Positions 41,928 to 55,089 of a stretch of DNA of 64,000 nt are shown here, piece after piece. Under the pieces are notes generated by a model, which searched no databases, was not told the DNA's origin, and saw only the letters and a list, made by a program, of their open reading frames with translations. The position numbers and the translations under genes were made by a program. The stretch comes from Podospora pseudoanserina (lineage: Eukaryota; Ascomycota; Sordariomycetes; Sordariales; Podosporaceae): contig NC_085924.1 in NCBI RefSeq assembly GCF_035222485.1, forward strand, positions 3,596,001-3,660,000, in the 5' to 3' direction. Positions within the stretch are counted from its first letter, which is position 1; each line of letters starts with the position of its first letter.

Positions 41928-43454
41928 CTACCCCCGAAAGTTACTGTTCAGCTTCCCGATGCTCCCCGCCTCCACCCTCGCAAAGTCATGAATAGCCGGC
42001 AATTGCGGCGGCCTCCCAACCCCCCCATGCGCCGTCCTCGGCGAGCTATTCGCCGAATTCGACCCGCCACCCACCGACGGCCCGGCACTGTTAGGCTCAG
42101 ACGACACCGCCGAGGAGGCGTTGGTCAGCGGCGGGGTAGGGTGAGAAAGCAGTGCTGACAAGCTCGCTTTTGTGCTTGCGCTTGTTGGATCACGGTTTCG
42201 ACCGTCGGAATTTGGCGAGACAGAAAGGGCCCTGTTGGGAGGGCTGGCCGTGTGTGTGGTGATGATTGGACGCATTGGTGGTGGCTGTTGGTGTTGCTGG
42301 GGTGGTTGGACTGGGGCGAGCTGGATCCCACCATTGAGAGCAAGTCTCGGGTCCGAGATGGCTTCTCTGGCCTTAGCTTGAAGCTGCCGAGATCGGGGAG
42401 AGCCAAGAGGTGCTATTCTGGGTGGTAAGATGGGTGTTGAGACAGATCCTGGCTGGGAGTATGGGGCGTGGTGAGGCGGCTGAGATGGAGTTGGGGCGGG
42501 AAGAGGGAGCTGAGGCGGTGGTTGTGGTGGCCGCTGCTGAGGCAGTTGCAATGGTGGAAGAGTGGGCGCTCTTTCTCGCTCGTACTGGTGATGGTTTGCC
42601 GAGTGATATGGCTGTTGAGGTGGTGGCGGTGGTGGAGGGCCATATTGCAGCTGGGGAAGATGGTGACCGTATGGTGCTGGATGGGCACCAGGATGAACTG
42701 GGTGGCCGGGGTGGTGGTGACCATTGTATGGATGACCGTAGGGCGGTGTCGTTCCCGGCGACGGTGGCCAGGGTTGATAATGGCCGTGGTGAGCGGGATG
42801 CGGAGCATATCCCGGGTAGCCTGGGGGAAGATGATGAAGCTGCTGTACCTGTGGTGGGTAGGGCGGCTGCTGCATCGGCGACCGTGTCAAGGCCGATTGA
42901 TCGTTCAGGCTCGACTCGGGGTACATGCCCTTCTGCGGAATGATGCCTCGTAGTTGGGGGTCGGTGCTCGGTGTCTGCAAGTTCTGTGAATTTCTGGTGT
43001 AGTACGAAATGAGGTGAAGATGCTGAGAGTTGGAGGTGGTGATGCTGAACGATTGCTTCATAAGGCCGTCAGTCTTGTAGCGGTAGCCAGCCGCCAAACT
43101 GTCTGGCTCCCCATCATCCTGATCCTCATCACTGCCACGACCAGAATCCGGAGTTCTCCCAGCCCCCCTCCTCGAGTTCCCAAAACCATTCCCTCGCTTG
43201 CCTTCCATCTCGCGGTATGTCAAAAAACTCCCAGACACACGGCTGGCGCTCCATGACTTTCCATCAGTCCACCTCCGCATGCCAGCTTCCCTCTCATCCC
43301 AGACATAAACCGACCCGGATCGAATCTGTTGCCGTTCCTTTTCGGACAATCTTCTTTGAACTCTAGGCAAAAGTCCCAGTCGGCAAGCCTCGAAAAGTTT
43401 GATGGCGTCGGCAGGCGTCTTGACCATGCCGTGATATGTCTCCATTGTCGTCAT
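41928..43454 (-). CDS. pac-2: WOPR-domain transcription factor, Gti1/Pac2 family, Pac2 subclass
   Basis: Predicted nuclear DNA-binding regulator of development. The start is MTTMETYHGMVKTPADAIKL. The WOPR domain comes in two parts: residues about 4-90 (FEACRLGLLPRVQRRLSEKE, GSVYVWDEREAGMRRWTDG, KSWSASRVSGSFLTYREMEG) and about 120-155 (GYRYKTDGLMKQSFSITT, QHLHLISYYT). The RRLSEKERQ and VYVWDEREAGMRRWTDGK wording is the Pac2 subclass, not the Wor1/Ryp1/Sge1 subclass, which carries RPHDRERQ-type sequence. The remaining 350 residues are Pro/His/Gln-rich and disordered, with a short conserved-looking end (HDFARVEAGSIGKLNSNFRG). The frame is open about 50 codons further upstream without an obvious need; the chosen ATG matches the family start. 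One exon, 508 aa. Pac2 proteins govern mating and conidiation programmes in other fungi; targets here are unknown. Confidence 0.92.
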   Translation of the reverse strand: MTTMETYHGMVKTPADAIKLFEACRLGLLPRVQRRLSEKERQQIRSGSVYVWDEREAGMRRWTDGKSWSASRVSGSFLTYREMEGKRGNGFGNSRRGAGRTPDSGRGSDEDQDDGEPDSLAAGYRYKTDGLMKQSFSITTSNSQHLHLISYYTRNSQNLQTPSTDPQLRGIIPQKGMYPESSLNDQSALTRSPMQQPPYPPQVQQLHHLPPGYPGYAPHPAHHGHYQPWPPSPGTTPPYGHPYNGHHHPGHPVHPGAHPAPYGHHLPQLQYGPPPPPPPQQPYHSANHHQYERERAPTLPPLQLPQQRPPQPPPQLPLPAPTPSQPPHHAPYSQPGSVSTPILPPRIAPLGSPRSRQLQAKAREAISDPRLALNGGIQLAPVQPPQQHQQPPPMRPIITTHTASPPNRALSVSPNSDGRNRDPTSASTKASLSALLSHPTPPLTNASSAVSSEPNSAGPSVGGGSNSANSSPRTAHGGVGRPPQLPAIHDFARVEAGSIGKLNSNFRG

Positions 43455-46400
43455 GGTGGGGGATAGTGCTTTGGAAGATGTAGGTTGATGCAACCCAGGA
43501 CCGTTGGGCCAAAGAAAGAGAGACTGTATAGTCAACCAAGATATCCTCCTTTCCTCCTCAACTGCCAAACTTATTGCACCACCATTCAGGACTGGAGCCT
43601 CGAGCAAGTTTTGTCGACAAGAAGCTTAAAGGCGCCACAGCAAAACCCTATGTGATATGATGTAACCAGTGTCAATGTTTATCCCTTCCTATGGTGGATT
43701 CATGAAGAGGCAAGCCGAGCCGATAGCGGGTCCATAACCTGTGGGAGCGAATTAGGTAAACGTGAGACGTGTAAGGGGTGAGGGCTTGGCAGAGAGACGA
43801 CGGGCGTTTTAAGCCTCAGCGTGGATTTATAGCCTTTTTTTTTCTTTTTTAAGAGATGTGGAGGAGAGGAGAGAGGTGGACGTGCTAGAGTGACAGAAGC
43901 TTGATCGAAGCATTGCCCTTGGCTGGCGATACCTGGCACACGACGGCACACGGCAGGCAACAAGCAGCCTTTTGGGCGCATAAACAGCTTCCCACGTCAA
44001 ACCCTGGGGTGTGGTTCCTCGCCTTGTGTCTTTGTGTCGTCGACCACGTCAGGCTCACGAGACGCGAAGGGTTACAGCAGCACGGCCATGGGCGGAGCAC
44101 ACACAGTCCCACGCTTCACCATGTCCCCGTCCGCATACACTTGATGGGGACGAAGGTCGTGGGGAGTCGTGGGGATACAGAAGCCTGCCCTTTTTGAGAT
44201 CCGGTATGGAGAATTATCAGGGGATACAGTTGCACTCGCACTTGCACTTGCACTCGCAACGCGTTGTTATCTGTGTTTCAAGAGACGAAATAGGAAAGTT
44301 GACGAGGAAGAAAACAAGCTGGAAGCGTACCTATCAGAATGTGTCTTGTTTTTGTTTTGTTATGTTGTGTTGTGTGTTATGTGGGAACGTGAGTAACCGC
44401 TTGTTCAGCGAGCTAGTAAAGGTAACGGCGATGACAGTTAGTCGTGGTGTGGTGAACGGTGGACGGTGAGACCCAGGGAAATGCAAAAACCGAGAAAAGT
44501 GTCTTTAGGTGCAGGGCGATGCGCGCGGGTTGTATCGGGACGTTTCGACTTATATCGAGAAAATGACCAAAAAAAAAAAGGCAGTGGAAATAAGGTGCGT
44601 GAGGGCACCGCGGTTGGCGGCTGGTGGTGCGGATCCGCTGCAGGTCGATGACGATGCGCCCACTGGCACATGGGTGTCTCGGAATGTGGGAGCTTTCAGA
44701 AGGGTGTCCCGCTAGAGAGAACCCACTCCAAGCCCACCAAGCACCATGCCAAGCCGAGCGATGCCTCAGGTCTGGCAAAAAGGTTAGACGGGGGGGCGTC
44801 TTGGTCCTGGCTGTTGGTGCCTGCCTGCCTCTGGGAGATCATCAGATGGAAATTGGAGAAAATGAGGCCGTGAACAGCACCATTTTGAAACAGCTAGATA
44901 CGAGGGTTCCTCCCTCCCTCCATCTCTCCATCCTTGCCTACCTTCGGAAAGATCAAGTCAGTTTTAAAACAATCCGAGTTGATCTGGCACAGGCACAGAC
45001 ACTGATGACAGGTGAAATGCAATTCATCTTCTCATAATCACTCGTCCCACGCCCCCCCTCCCGGAGCGGAGAATGCCAAGCAAAAGCCAAGAGGGCCAAG
45101 CAGCGAGGCCAAGAAGGCCAAGAAAAGCGGAGCAAAGGACAGCCAGGACCAACTCCACAGCAAAAAGGCGCGAAGCTCTGTCCCTTTCATCCCTGGCCAA
45201 AATTACTTCACTTTTTGGTTCAGCACTCCACCTGTCCAGAAAGTGTGTCGTAAGCTCTTACAGATCAATGAGTCCTACGAGAGGGGAGAGGGGGCCTAGA
45301 TCTCGCTTCATTTCTGCCTCCTTTTCAGTCCACCAGGCGGAGAGATACTCAGAATTCTACCCAAGCAAGGTGGTGGGTAGGCCCTTGTGTCACACATGTC
45401 GGATGTCGTTGGTCCTGAGATGATCCGTTTATGGTTACGAGCAGCTGGTTACGAGCAGTTGCCTCTTGCAGTTGGGTTGATGATGAATCTCCGAACAAAA
45501 CTCTTATCATCTCACCCATCATCATTATTACTCCACCAACTGTTGTTGTTATGAATCGCTTGGACCTCGGACCTGACCGGGACTCATCGTTGTAACACGC
45601 ACACCCCTCCCCCAATCCACATGTTGTTGGACCTTGTAGGTAATTGGACTTTTGTTGTGTGTCACAAGAGAGGAGCAGCAGCAGCAACTGAAGTTGTTGC
45701 GAAGGTCTATTGTCGCACAACGTCCTGCCGAGCTTTTGTGTTCTTTGCTGTCAATTTACCAACATCTGGATCGCCACGCTAAGGAGAAGAGGGGGGCGCA
45801 ATGTGGTTATCAATATTCGCAACCGTTGGGTCCGAGAAGTCCACTTGGTCTTGGTGATTGATATCAATGGCTCCCCCCCCAAAGTTCCAAGACTCTTGGG
45901 CCACGCACGCCAACACTTGGGTCCTGCTCGAAGTTTGACTAGTGCCCGCTTCCAGTTCCCTATCCAAGTCTAGCCCAAAACATTATCTCAACGTCCCAAA
46001 AGGCGCACGTGGAAAGCTGCAACCTGTTCACTTTGAAAGAACAACTGCACTGCACTTGCTGACCCCTTTGTGCTCCCACCTTTTCTCCTCTGTCATCGGA
46101 ACTAAGCGCCTTGGTTACCTCCGAAGCCGAAAACTTGACATATTTTGGACATCTTCTCCCCCTTCCCATTGGGTGTGTGGAATAACCGCCTGATTAGGAA
46201 ATCTCACTGTCATGTCAGACGTTAGGTAAAAAGAAGGGGTCCAATCCAGGAGGGAAAAAAAGTGTGAATAACAAAAACGAGAAAAGGCAGATGGACCCCT
46301 GTACGGATTTGCCATGGAAATACCGGCTTGGGATAGGATTTCAAGCTTATTTCTCTCTCCCCATGCTAGCGTGATTGGCATTTGCCTGGATCACCCTTCA

Positions 46401-49400
46401 AGCCATCAGCCTTGGCCTCCATGCTCCATCCATCATGCCGCCCAATGTTGCGACTCTGGGCCAACTTGGCATCTTTCTCGGATCAAAAGGTCGCTGACAA
46501 GACCCCGTGACTCCGAATCCGAAGAGGGAACTGCTGCTCGCTCCACCAGCTCGTGACGAGACACCCCTCTCCTTGAAACCCGCGAGGCGCCGGGTGTGCC
46601 GTCAGTCCCGTCGTTGTTGACATGTCCGCCCACACGGACGACCGAGTAAGCTTCGCTTCGCTTAGGACATCCGTACGGGTAAACCTTTTCGAGCGGGTGT
46701 GAACACCTTCTGGAAAAGCTGTGGACTTGATTACAAAACACCAGCGCCCCCACATGAGGAGGAATCCCTGTCGCAATTTGTCTTGGGATGTGCCGTGATG
46801 GCCTTGGCCGTTTCTGGGCAACACTTTAAACTTGGAGTGTGGCTTGCCGCGAGGTACCGGTACCCTGTGGGGTGTGTGGCACACTGCAGCTAGCAATTCC
46901 TCTGCTTGTCACTGTGGAAGCAACAACTGCGAATGTAACTGCACAATGAGAGCCTCGACGAGGCGTGGTGAAGCGTGTGTGCCTCTGATGAAGAAGAAAT
47001 GTCGTTGGCCATCGTTGTTTGTCCTGTGGGCAGGGTGTCTGCAGTTGGGCGCCCCATTAGTCAGATCCTTTATCCACTAGCGTACCAAGTGAATCGTATT
47101 CGCGTTCCGAAGATGCGAACCCAAGATCGGAATTCGTCACTGCTCCCGCCTGCCGCGATCCATGCTATCCTGGGGTAGGCAACGGCGGAATATGGTTGCC
47201 GGAAGCGAGCCCAATTATTCGTCAACAGCAACGACGACGACGACATTTTAGTTTCACTGCCTGAAGTGAGATCAGACAGTTATGATCAATAGTCAGGTCC
47301 TACTATCATTTTCATCTGACTATGTCAACCACCACGGCTGTTATGCGCCGGAGCCTAGTATCAAAAAAAAAAATGAACAGTCAAGGCGCAGGGACCTTGT
47401 GTAAGTTTGTGCAACAACAGCAACAACAGATGCGGCTGTTGGAAATGTGAGGGCATGCTTAAGCTTGAAGCTGTGCCTCTCGCCTCTCGGAAAGGTGAGT
47501 GAGCAACAGTGTGGCAGTCGTAATATTTGGCCCAGTAAGGCGACGCCCTCGGAAAGATCCTCGCAGCTTGGCGAGCCAACAAAGTCGGCCATCACACCAG
47601 GGCTTTTACTTGTTTGTCCGGAGTATCATTCGTTGTTGGTGCTGTTGGTGACGGCAGGGTATGCGTCAAGATCTAGGTTGAGTTTGTGCAACTGCTCCCC
47701 GTCGTGTCAGTCATGTCGATCGAGGCCAGGGGCGGACTTTTGCTGCTGTTCGTGATAAAAAAACAAAAACAAAAAAACAAGATGCTTGAGGTCAGCTGAA
47801 GTGGTCAATGTTCCGGTCCCGGCTGGGCACCGCAAAGAAGGCCGGTTTTCCGTCGAGCCAAGGCACTTTGAAAAAGAGAAGTGGCATTTGGAAGCTTGGC
47901 AGTGGCAGTTGTGGATGGTTGTGGGTGGTGGCACTGGCAGAGCATTGCGCTGAAGGGAAGGTGTGACTGGTATAGAAATGCAGGCCGAATCAGGAGATAA
48001 TACCTGACGACTAATCATGGCCAAGCTTCTTGTTGGTTAAGCATGATTTTAAGCGTCAATAGTTTTCTGGGCGTGTCACTTTCCCTCACTTGTTCGGAGC
48101 CTTGGTAATCAGTCACTCATCAACCTCAACAACAACAACAGCAACAACAACAACAACGTGTCAGAAGTCTCCGCTGGGGAAATTCCCTTTTTCTTTGTGC
48201 CTCAGTCTGACCAAAATGCCGGAACCCAATGGCAGCAAGCCGCTTATTCATCAGTAAGGTACGCGGATACGGTAATTACGGGATACCAAGCTTTGCGGCG
48301 GCCTCCGTCAGCCTCGCATGCAATTGAGGGGAACATGTCGTCTGTTTAAGGTTAATAACGCACCAAAGAGCGACGCCAAAAATACACTCCCCGGAACGGC
48401 CCTCCTGTTCCCCGCCAAACCCTCCGTTTCGATTCCTCCAGTGCTTGACCCAAGCACAGAAACACCAACAGGTTCAGCTCAGCGTCTGACCATGCGGTTG
48501 GCATGTAGCACATGGCGGATCGATCAGGCGGCTGGCCTGCCATAATAAGTCGCTTGCAATTTACCCATCTTCTGTCTCACAAAGTTGGGCGCCAACGAAG
48601 GGAATATCTCGATGGAATACCTAGGAGGCACCAGTACAACACTCGTCCGCAGTACCGGACGTGCTTCTCGGACGTAAAGCGGAGGAGCCCTGCAGCGGAT
48701 CACACCCCGACTCGAGGAGCATGGTTACAGATGATGAGAGATCAACCCTTTTGGGGATGTGAGCTGCCGAGACCGAACCCCGAATGCGAGCCTTCTCATA
48801 GCTTACCTCACCAACCAACCATGGCTCCCAAGACGAGTTGGCTTATCTGTCCGAATTGGAAGAAAGCCACCGAGGAAGGTCACAGTCGGACTCGGGCGGC
48901 TGGGACGGATACCATGCGACCACGGGCGGGCCTGTATCTGCTGGTCATCTGGCTGATAGGCTGCGATCGTGTGCCCGAACCATCGTACGCCTGACGACGT
49001 GCCCTGCCGTCGTCTAACTACTATGGCGATAGGTCCTCCGCTCAGCAACACCGCGTACAAGGCTTGCGGCTGCTCGCGTGGGCAAACATACTATGCACCG
49101 TGCAACCCCCAACTTGACGCTTGAGCTGCAGTGCTTGTTTTACGAGGGACTGCAACGGGAAAAAGCTGCATTTCGACATGCCTCAAAGAGCTCACTCGGC
49201 GATGAGGCGTACTGTGGCCGTCCATTGGACCAACATGTTCTGACCGTAAAACTCGGGTTCCAAGACGACCCCGAAACCTTGGGCACGCCTCATGAAGGAG
49301 TGCTGGAGCAATTGCCCAATGAGGCTGGTCTATAGTTGGATCACCGAAACTGATTCTCCACGAGGCTCTAGCAATGCTTAAGCTTAATTCGACGAGGCCT

Positions 49401-52400
49401 TTGTTTCCATTCACCGAGGTTACACGAGCGTTTGAATTGGGAACCCAAGCCTCAAATAAGGACAAGGGGGGGGGGAAAAAAGCATATCCTCTTGGCTGCG
49501 GGGTTCTCAGCTTCTTGATCAGGACAAAAATCCATTCCATGTCACTTTCTTTTTACTCATCGTGTGTGGGCGTAGGCAGCCTCAACTTTCGCAAGTTTAC
49601 CCCCAGACGAGTTACCGTCGGCAAATCTTGGTCACAAGGGGCCAAACACAGTACGAATTATTCCCATTTGTGCAACACAAATGCGATGTTCTGGAATGTG
49701 GGATGGGCCGAACCCTCAAGTCCGATCTTTCTGCGCCTTTTCTATTTGGTGTTGAACAGCTGACGTCCGTCCTACGAGCAACAAGTTGAACACACACAAG
49801 TTGCGACTGTCACGAGTTCACAACTTGGTTTTCCCCGTCGGACCTTTCGGCCGGTAGGTAGCTACCTGAGTTTTTCTTCAGTTGACGGTTGGCACCTCAA
49901 CCCCCAAGCCCCCGAGTCAGGGGCACAAATCCGCTGTCACTTCCCCTACTACTGTGTATAGCAACAACACCCACAGCATGCCTTGGCGTATCTAGCGTAT
50001 CGCTGCACGGGTTGCACAGGCCGTATGCAGTGACAATGAATGGTCAATCGGCAAAATCGGATCAGATCCCATCATCAACAACATCGCAGCGAAAGAGCAA
50101 CTTTTGAACCTACCCACCCACCCCAAAACTTTGTGCGACACAAACCTCTTTCTTTCATGTTCCCCTCTCTCCTCTTCTGTCACGTCAAGATTGGGGGCTG
50201 ATCACCGCTCGACATCCGCAGCGTAGCACGCGGCTCCTCCGCTCAATATCGGCAGCTGCTGTTGCAGTGATGCAGAAGAGACGGAGTATGCCGCAGCGTC
50301 CACAACCTGTTTTCAATTGTCAAAAACCAGCTCAACAAGTACATACAGTGCACGGCTGCAACAAGACATCGAGGAAGGCCTGATAAATTGGGTCAAGTTT
50401 TGAGGAAATGGTGTGTGACTTTTGACCATTTTCCCGGATGCTGGATTGCCCAATAGTTCTGAGAGGGGGGAGGGAATAGACAAGACATCAATCACATCAC
50501 GCCAGGAGAAAGAAACACCGGATCAAACCCGCGGCCCCCCCACACTATGTCTTGTCAACAACAACAGGCAAAAATTCTTGATGATTTACGGTGTTCCTGT
50601 TCTAAGAACGTGCTCCCTCGTAACCTCTCTACAAGCGGCAATGATCTTCGCTTTTTGGGTAATGTGCTGTAACTACCGAGACCCCCTTTTAACCCCCTTT
50701 TTACAAATCATGGGAGGGGGGTCTCTGAACCACGACGACCGCCGAACTTTCGCCGGTTGGAGAAAAAAACTGTATCGTGGGCCTGCCCGTCTATGGTTGC
50801 AGCGGGCGCCCATGTCGGTAGAGCGAAAAAAAAAAAAAAAAAAGCTTGAGTTTCGTAAGCTTAACAATGGGGAAGGTGGTAGAGAGGCGGCCTCGGTGAA
50901 TGGGTGGGGGGGAGGGGAGTGAACACAGGGAGGGAGGGATACGTGTCGCGTCGTGACGACATGAGTTGAAGAATGGATGGATGGGGGTGGGTCAAGGTTG
51001 ACAACAATGATGACTTTTTGCGCAGAGGTTGGCTTGTTTTGACTTGACTTTGTCCCCCGACTCGGCCAAATCTTTTCATCCATCAAACGCTGGGTCTTGG
51101 TTTGCTGTCTGGGTTGGGTACGTAAGGGAAACTGACTGTCTAGGTCGTCAGAAACTCCCAACCCCGTTCCGAAGAAGCAGTGTGATTCTATCCCAGAAGG
51201 TGACTTTTTGTTGGAGCGTCGAAAGAAGGTGTGGCTGCATGATCAACATACACTCCCGGACGGGAAGTCGGGTAAGGCAGGGTTAGGTAGTCAAAAGGGA
51301 AAGAATTTCTTGCCCCACGCGGAAGTCTGAGAAAAGGTTGATCAACCGCCGCGGCAAATCACCTATGCAAAATAAAAAAAGTGTACCTTGCCTTTGAATA
51401 ATATCAAGGTCGGATAAGGGAGGTCACATCGCCTAATATCTATCTACGCATCGAAGGCCACGGTAGGGTGGATTGATTAAGCTGCTTGCCGCACCACACA
51501 GGGGAAGGTGTATGGACGGGAAGTTATCCCGTTGAATGATGATCAAGATGGGTGTCCCTTTCCCGTGCCTCCGTTATCGCCGCTTACAACCGGCATGATG
51601 ATGTGTTTTGGGGGATTACCGTGGGAATAACGTCGGGGGAAGTTGGGGGAGGGAGGGACACATGGGAGGGCCAAGACATCTGCCGGCGTCGGTGGGCGAG
51701 GGAGTTTATATGGAAGAGATCGGCTCGGCATTCGTGGTATTGTGAGGCAGTGGGTGATACTATCGCCACTTGTGTTCTCGGGAAGGACAACGTGGAGCAG
51801 GTAAGTGGTGGGTTGTAGATGTCGGCGTTGAGAGGGATGCAACGTCGCCTTTCGGGGTCGACGATATGGTGTCCGCATATGGTGATCGATCGACGGAGAG
51901 ACGTGGTTATTGCAGAGGACTTGTGATATCACCGAGGTGTTTGGAAGAAGAAGTGGTGGCTTCTCGGCACTTGATTGCGGTACCTAGGTAGGCACTGATC
52001 TCGAGGATGGATGACAAGGCAGGAGCAGAGACGGGGGAAAGTGTTCATCAATACTTTTTGTGTCTGGTCGTCAGATATGACGGTGAAATAGGCAACGGTA
52101 TGTGCAGCAGGGGGTCTTGCTAAATTGCCAGCAACAAACAAGAGCAACAGAACATCTTCCAAGCCTCTCCAAGCATTCAGACTCCCGTTGGAACCTTCAT
52201 GGGTCTGCCCTTCAACATTTACACGTGGCTAATAGGCAGCAGCGAACGAACAGTTCTAGGCACTCGTATTGACAAATGCCTAGACAGCACTCTTTTCCAT
52301 CTCCAATAACCATTGCATCTAGGCATCAAACAACCCACCAACCAACATCCACACGCCCAACCACCCATTCAATATCAACCCTTCCAAAGCCAAGTTTCTC

Positions 52401-55089
52401 GTCAGCCCCTTTCCCACCTCCCCAAAACCGCAAACATCTCCTGAGCCAAGTTATACCAAGCACCAACCACCTCTGCTGGCAATATAAAGCCCTATGAACT
52501 CTACAAAGCCAAGACAATCCTTCCAACACTCAACCGCACCTTCTCCAAGGCTGGATAAAGAGACTCTACCTGACCGGTTAAAATACCTCAAGCCCTACTG
52601 AAAGCCAAGATGGAATAAACACAGGGCCAAGCATTCTCGCGTAAAACGAGAAAACCTAGGTGCCCTGCGGAAGAATTAGCCATCCCGTTGCTGTAGCAGC
52701 CAACCGAGAACGCCACGCCGAAAAGGTTGAATTGACGCAGATCGAGATTCAACGCTCTTTGTTGCCTTGGCAGCAAGTAGGTAAGAACACAAGAGATTTG
52801 GGTAGTTGATAATTCTGCGTGTTGTTATGAAGAAGGATGTGAATGGTGTCTCTTGTGATTGGGACGGACTAGATTTGGGCAACATGAGCATCAATACAGG
52901 GGGTTGGAAAGGGTCTTGTTGATAGGAATATCGTTCATGTGTTTGTAGATGACCTATAATGACGTCTCTCCTACATAAAATCTGGCGGTATGAGAAAGGT
53001 CTCTTTGGTAGGAGCGTTTCTGGATGTGGAGAGAGAGACAGAGAGAGAGGCCTACAAAAGATGTCCGATGAGCAACACAGCTCAACATGCCCCTTGGTAC
53101 CTTAGGTATTACTACAAATCATCATCACCCTTTGCCACTGGCTTGCAAAGTTATACAAGGCACTGCAACAGACGGGTAGAATCCTTCACCGACGTGTCAA
53201 GAAGCCATGATTCAACAACCCCCCAAGCTCATCACCACAAACCACCGCCATCCCCCGCCGCCATGAACCCCTACTGGTGCATCTATACGAGCCTGTCCAC
53301 AGAATTTCGGTAATGTAGCCCATCTCTGGAAGGAGTGGGGCTTTGCGTCTTCGGTCGGCTGTACATCCTTCCTGCGATATGAGTAAGTATTTATCTTTGT
53401 ATCTCGAGATTTGGGGGCGGAAAAGGGGAGTGGTGACGATGGGGTGTATCGTGCTTGTCTCGCGCCCGAGCAGGAGGGAATCGATAAGATAGAACCGAGA
53501 TGGAAGGGGAATCTTTCCTCTTTTGAACTAATGTTAGACGGGGCCATGGCTCTGCTGGAACAAAGACTTAGCTTATCTAAGTTGTGATGATGTACATGTT
53601 ATGAGTAGGTATATGGTCTCAGGGTTTCTATGACAGTCTGTGTATGTGACAGCTTCTAGACGTAAAGAGATCCCTGTCAAGGGGAGGTTTGCAAGGAGAA
53701 ATATCAACGTTGACAGACTATCTGATGAGAGAATGCGCTTAAAGGGATCCAGTACAAAAGCATCTGATGAGGATGTGTGACGGGACCTCTCTATTAACAG
53801 CCCACAAGGATGTCTAAGAGGCGGAGGCTGAGGCTGAACACCACGATAGTTGCCATAGTGGGTTGTCTCACGAGCTCGCTGACGTTATCACTTGGTCACT
53901 TCTGCTAACTGGAGGTTGTGACTGGAAATGTATGGCTGGCCTTGTGGTAGTGTTGGAAGCAAAGGTCATCATCCAGTGGTTACGATGTGCCTTCTCGCTT
54001 GTCTCCCCGCCAAGGCGATGAAAACAACAGCACCAGGTTATTGAGCCCCTTACGGAGCAGCATCGTGTGGAAAAGCAGCTCCACAGCTCCACTCCATGCC
54101 CATGGACGGAATGCTTGAGGTGGTCAGTTTGTGCCTCCTTCGCATAGTCATTACGAGGCACTCGACTATACCCACCCATAACAAGACAACTGGCGAGCAC
54201 GCCGACATCTCATCCTATCACCACAAGACCTCAAAAGTTCCCAACAGTACTACGGCCGAGCATCATCAAACTCCAAAAGTCCATCAGGGTCCAAGACACT
54301 TGTCCCTGCCAGGCAAAACGAGGCGTCGGCCAGGATAGACATCCATAAACATCAAGCACTCAAAATAAATGAAGAGGGCAGGAAATAAAACTCCGTCATC
54401 TGAAACCAGATTTCTACATGGTGATCTCACCGACGCACACATAAAAAGACCAACAAGCCCCGCGTTGACCGCTTCTTCGAGAGCCCGAGACAAGCAAGAC
54501 GCAAAGCGGCAGCTGCTCACCGGTTAGCAGTCAAATCGACAACGTATGTACCCTGTAGCAAGATGTCTTGAGCCCGGGGAGGGAGTCAGGGAGGGAAATG
54601 GTCCATGGGGGTGGTTATTCAAAACTTGGATTGAGCTGGGTATCTTTTGAGGTTGGTTGAAGGGGGGGGGCAAAAGCGCGCCGGCCGCAGATCAACTGAT
54701 CTCGACTTTTGTATGCACGCAACCGGAGTCGCGCGCCTGGACCCAGTGAAGAGGAGCGGTTCGCTGCTTCCAACATCATCTAAGGCCGTAAAGATGGTAA
54801 CGTCGCACACGGGTAGATTCCATTGTTGAGTAGCCGTGTCAAATCTGACATGAAGGCCGATGTCCCTCGCGTGATGTGCGCCTTCGGGTGGATCTCGTCG
54901 GTATTGGCAGGGGAACCAGAATCACGCGTTTCCAATCAGGGACTTGGACCGCCGAGAGGAATGACGGTGATATGGTGTCACGAGGTGCGGGCAGGCAAGC
55001 CATGACGGCCAGGTAGGTAGCACAGAGGGCACAGTGAACGGCACCAAAGATGTGAATGAAAGACATCCCGATCCCTTAATGCCATGCTT
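43455..55089. promoter_or_regulatory. 11.6-kb region without supportable genes upstream of the PAC2-type gene
   Basis: On both strands, only ORFs under about 170 codons are present. None has a recognisable domain, conserved motif or convincing splice partner. Base composition is ordinary, not the AT-rich signature of heavily RIP-mutated repeats. Short CAA-type runs occur (47407-47429 and 48127-48158), along with A/G-rich tracts. It could contain a very long promoter and leader of the PAC2-type gene, non-coding RNAs, or small lineage-specific genes I cannot recognise. The right end is the 3' flank of the AsnRS gene. Confidence 0.45.

Noticed and set aside
47400-48160. Clusters of CAA runs considered as a CRISPR-like or tandem array
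   Set aside because: Simple trinucleotide repeats without spacer-repeat structure.
48512-48994. 160-codon ORF in the gene-free region
   Set aside because: Mixed composition without motif, no leader or intron evidence. Similar chance ORFs occur on the opposite strand.
49091-49540. 149-codon minus-strand ORF in the gene-free region
   Set aside because: No recognisable domain and overlaps other equally long chance ORFs.
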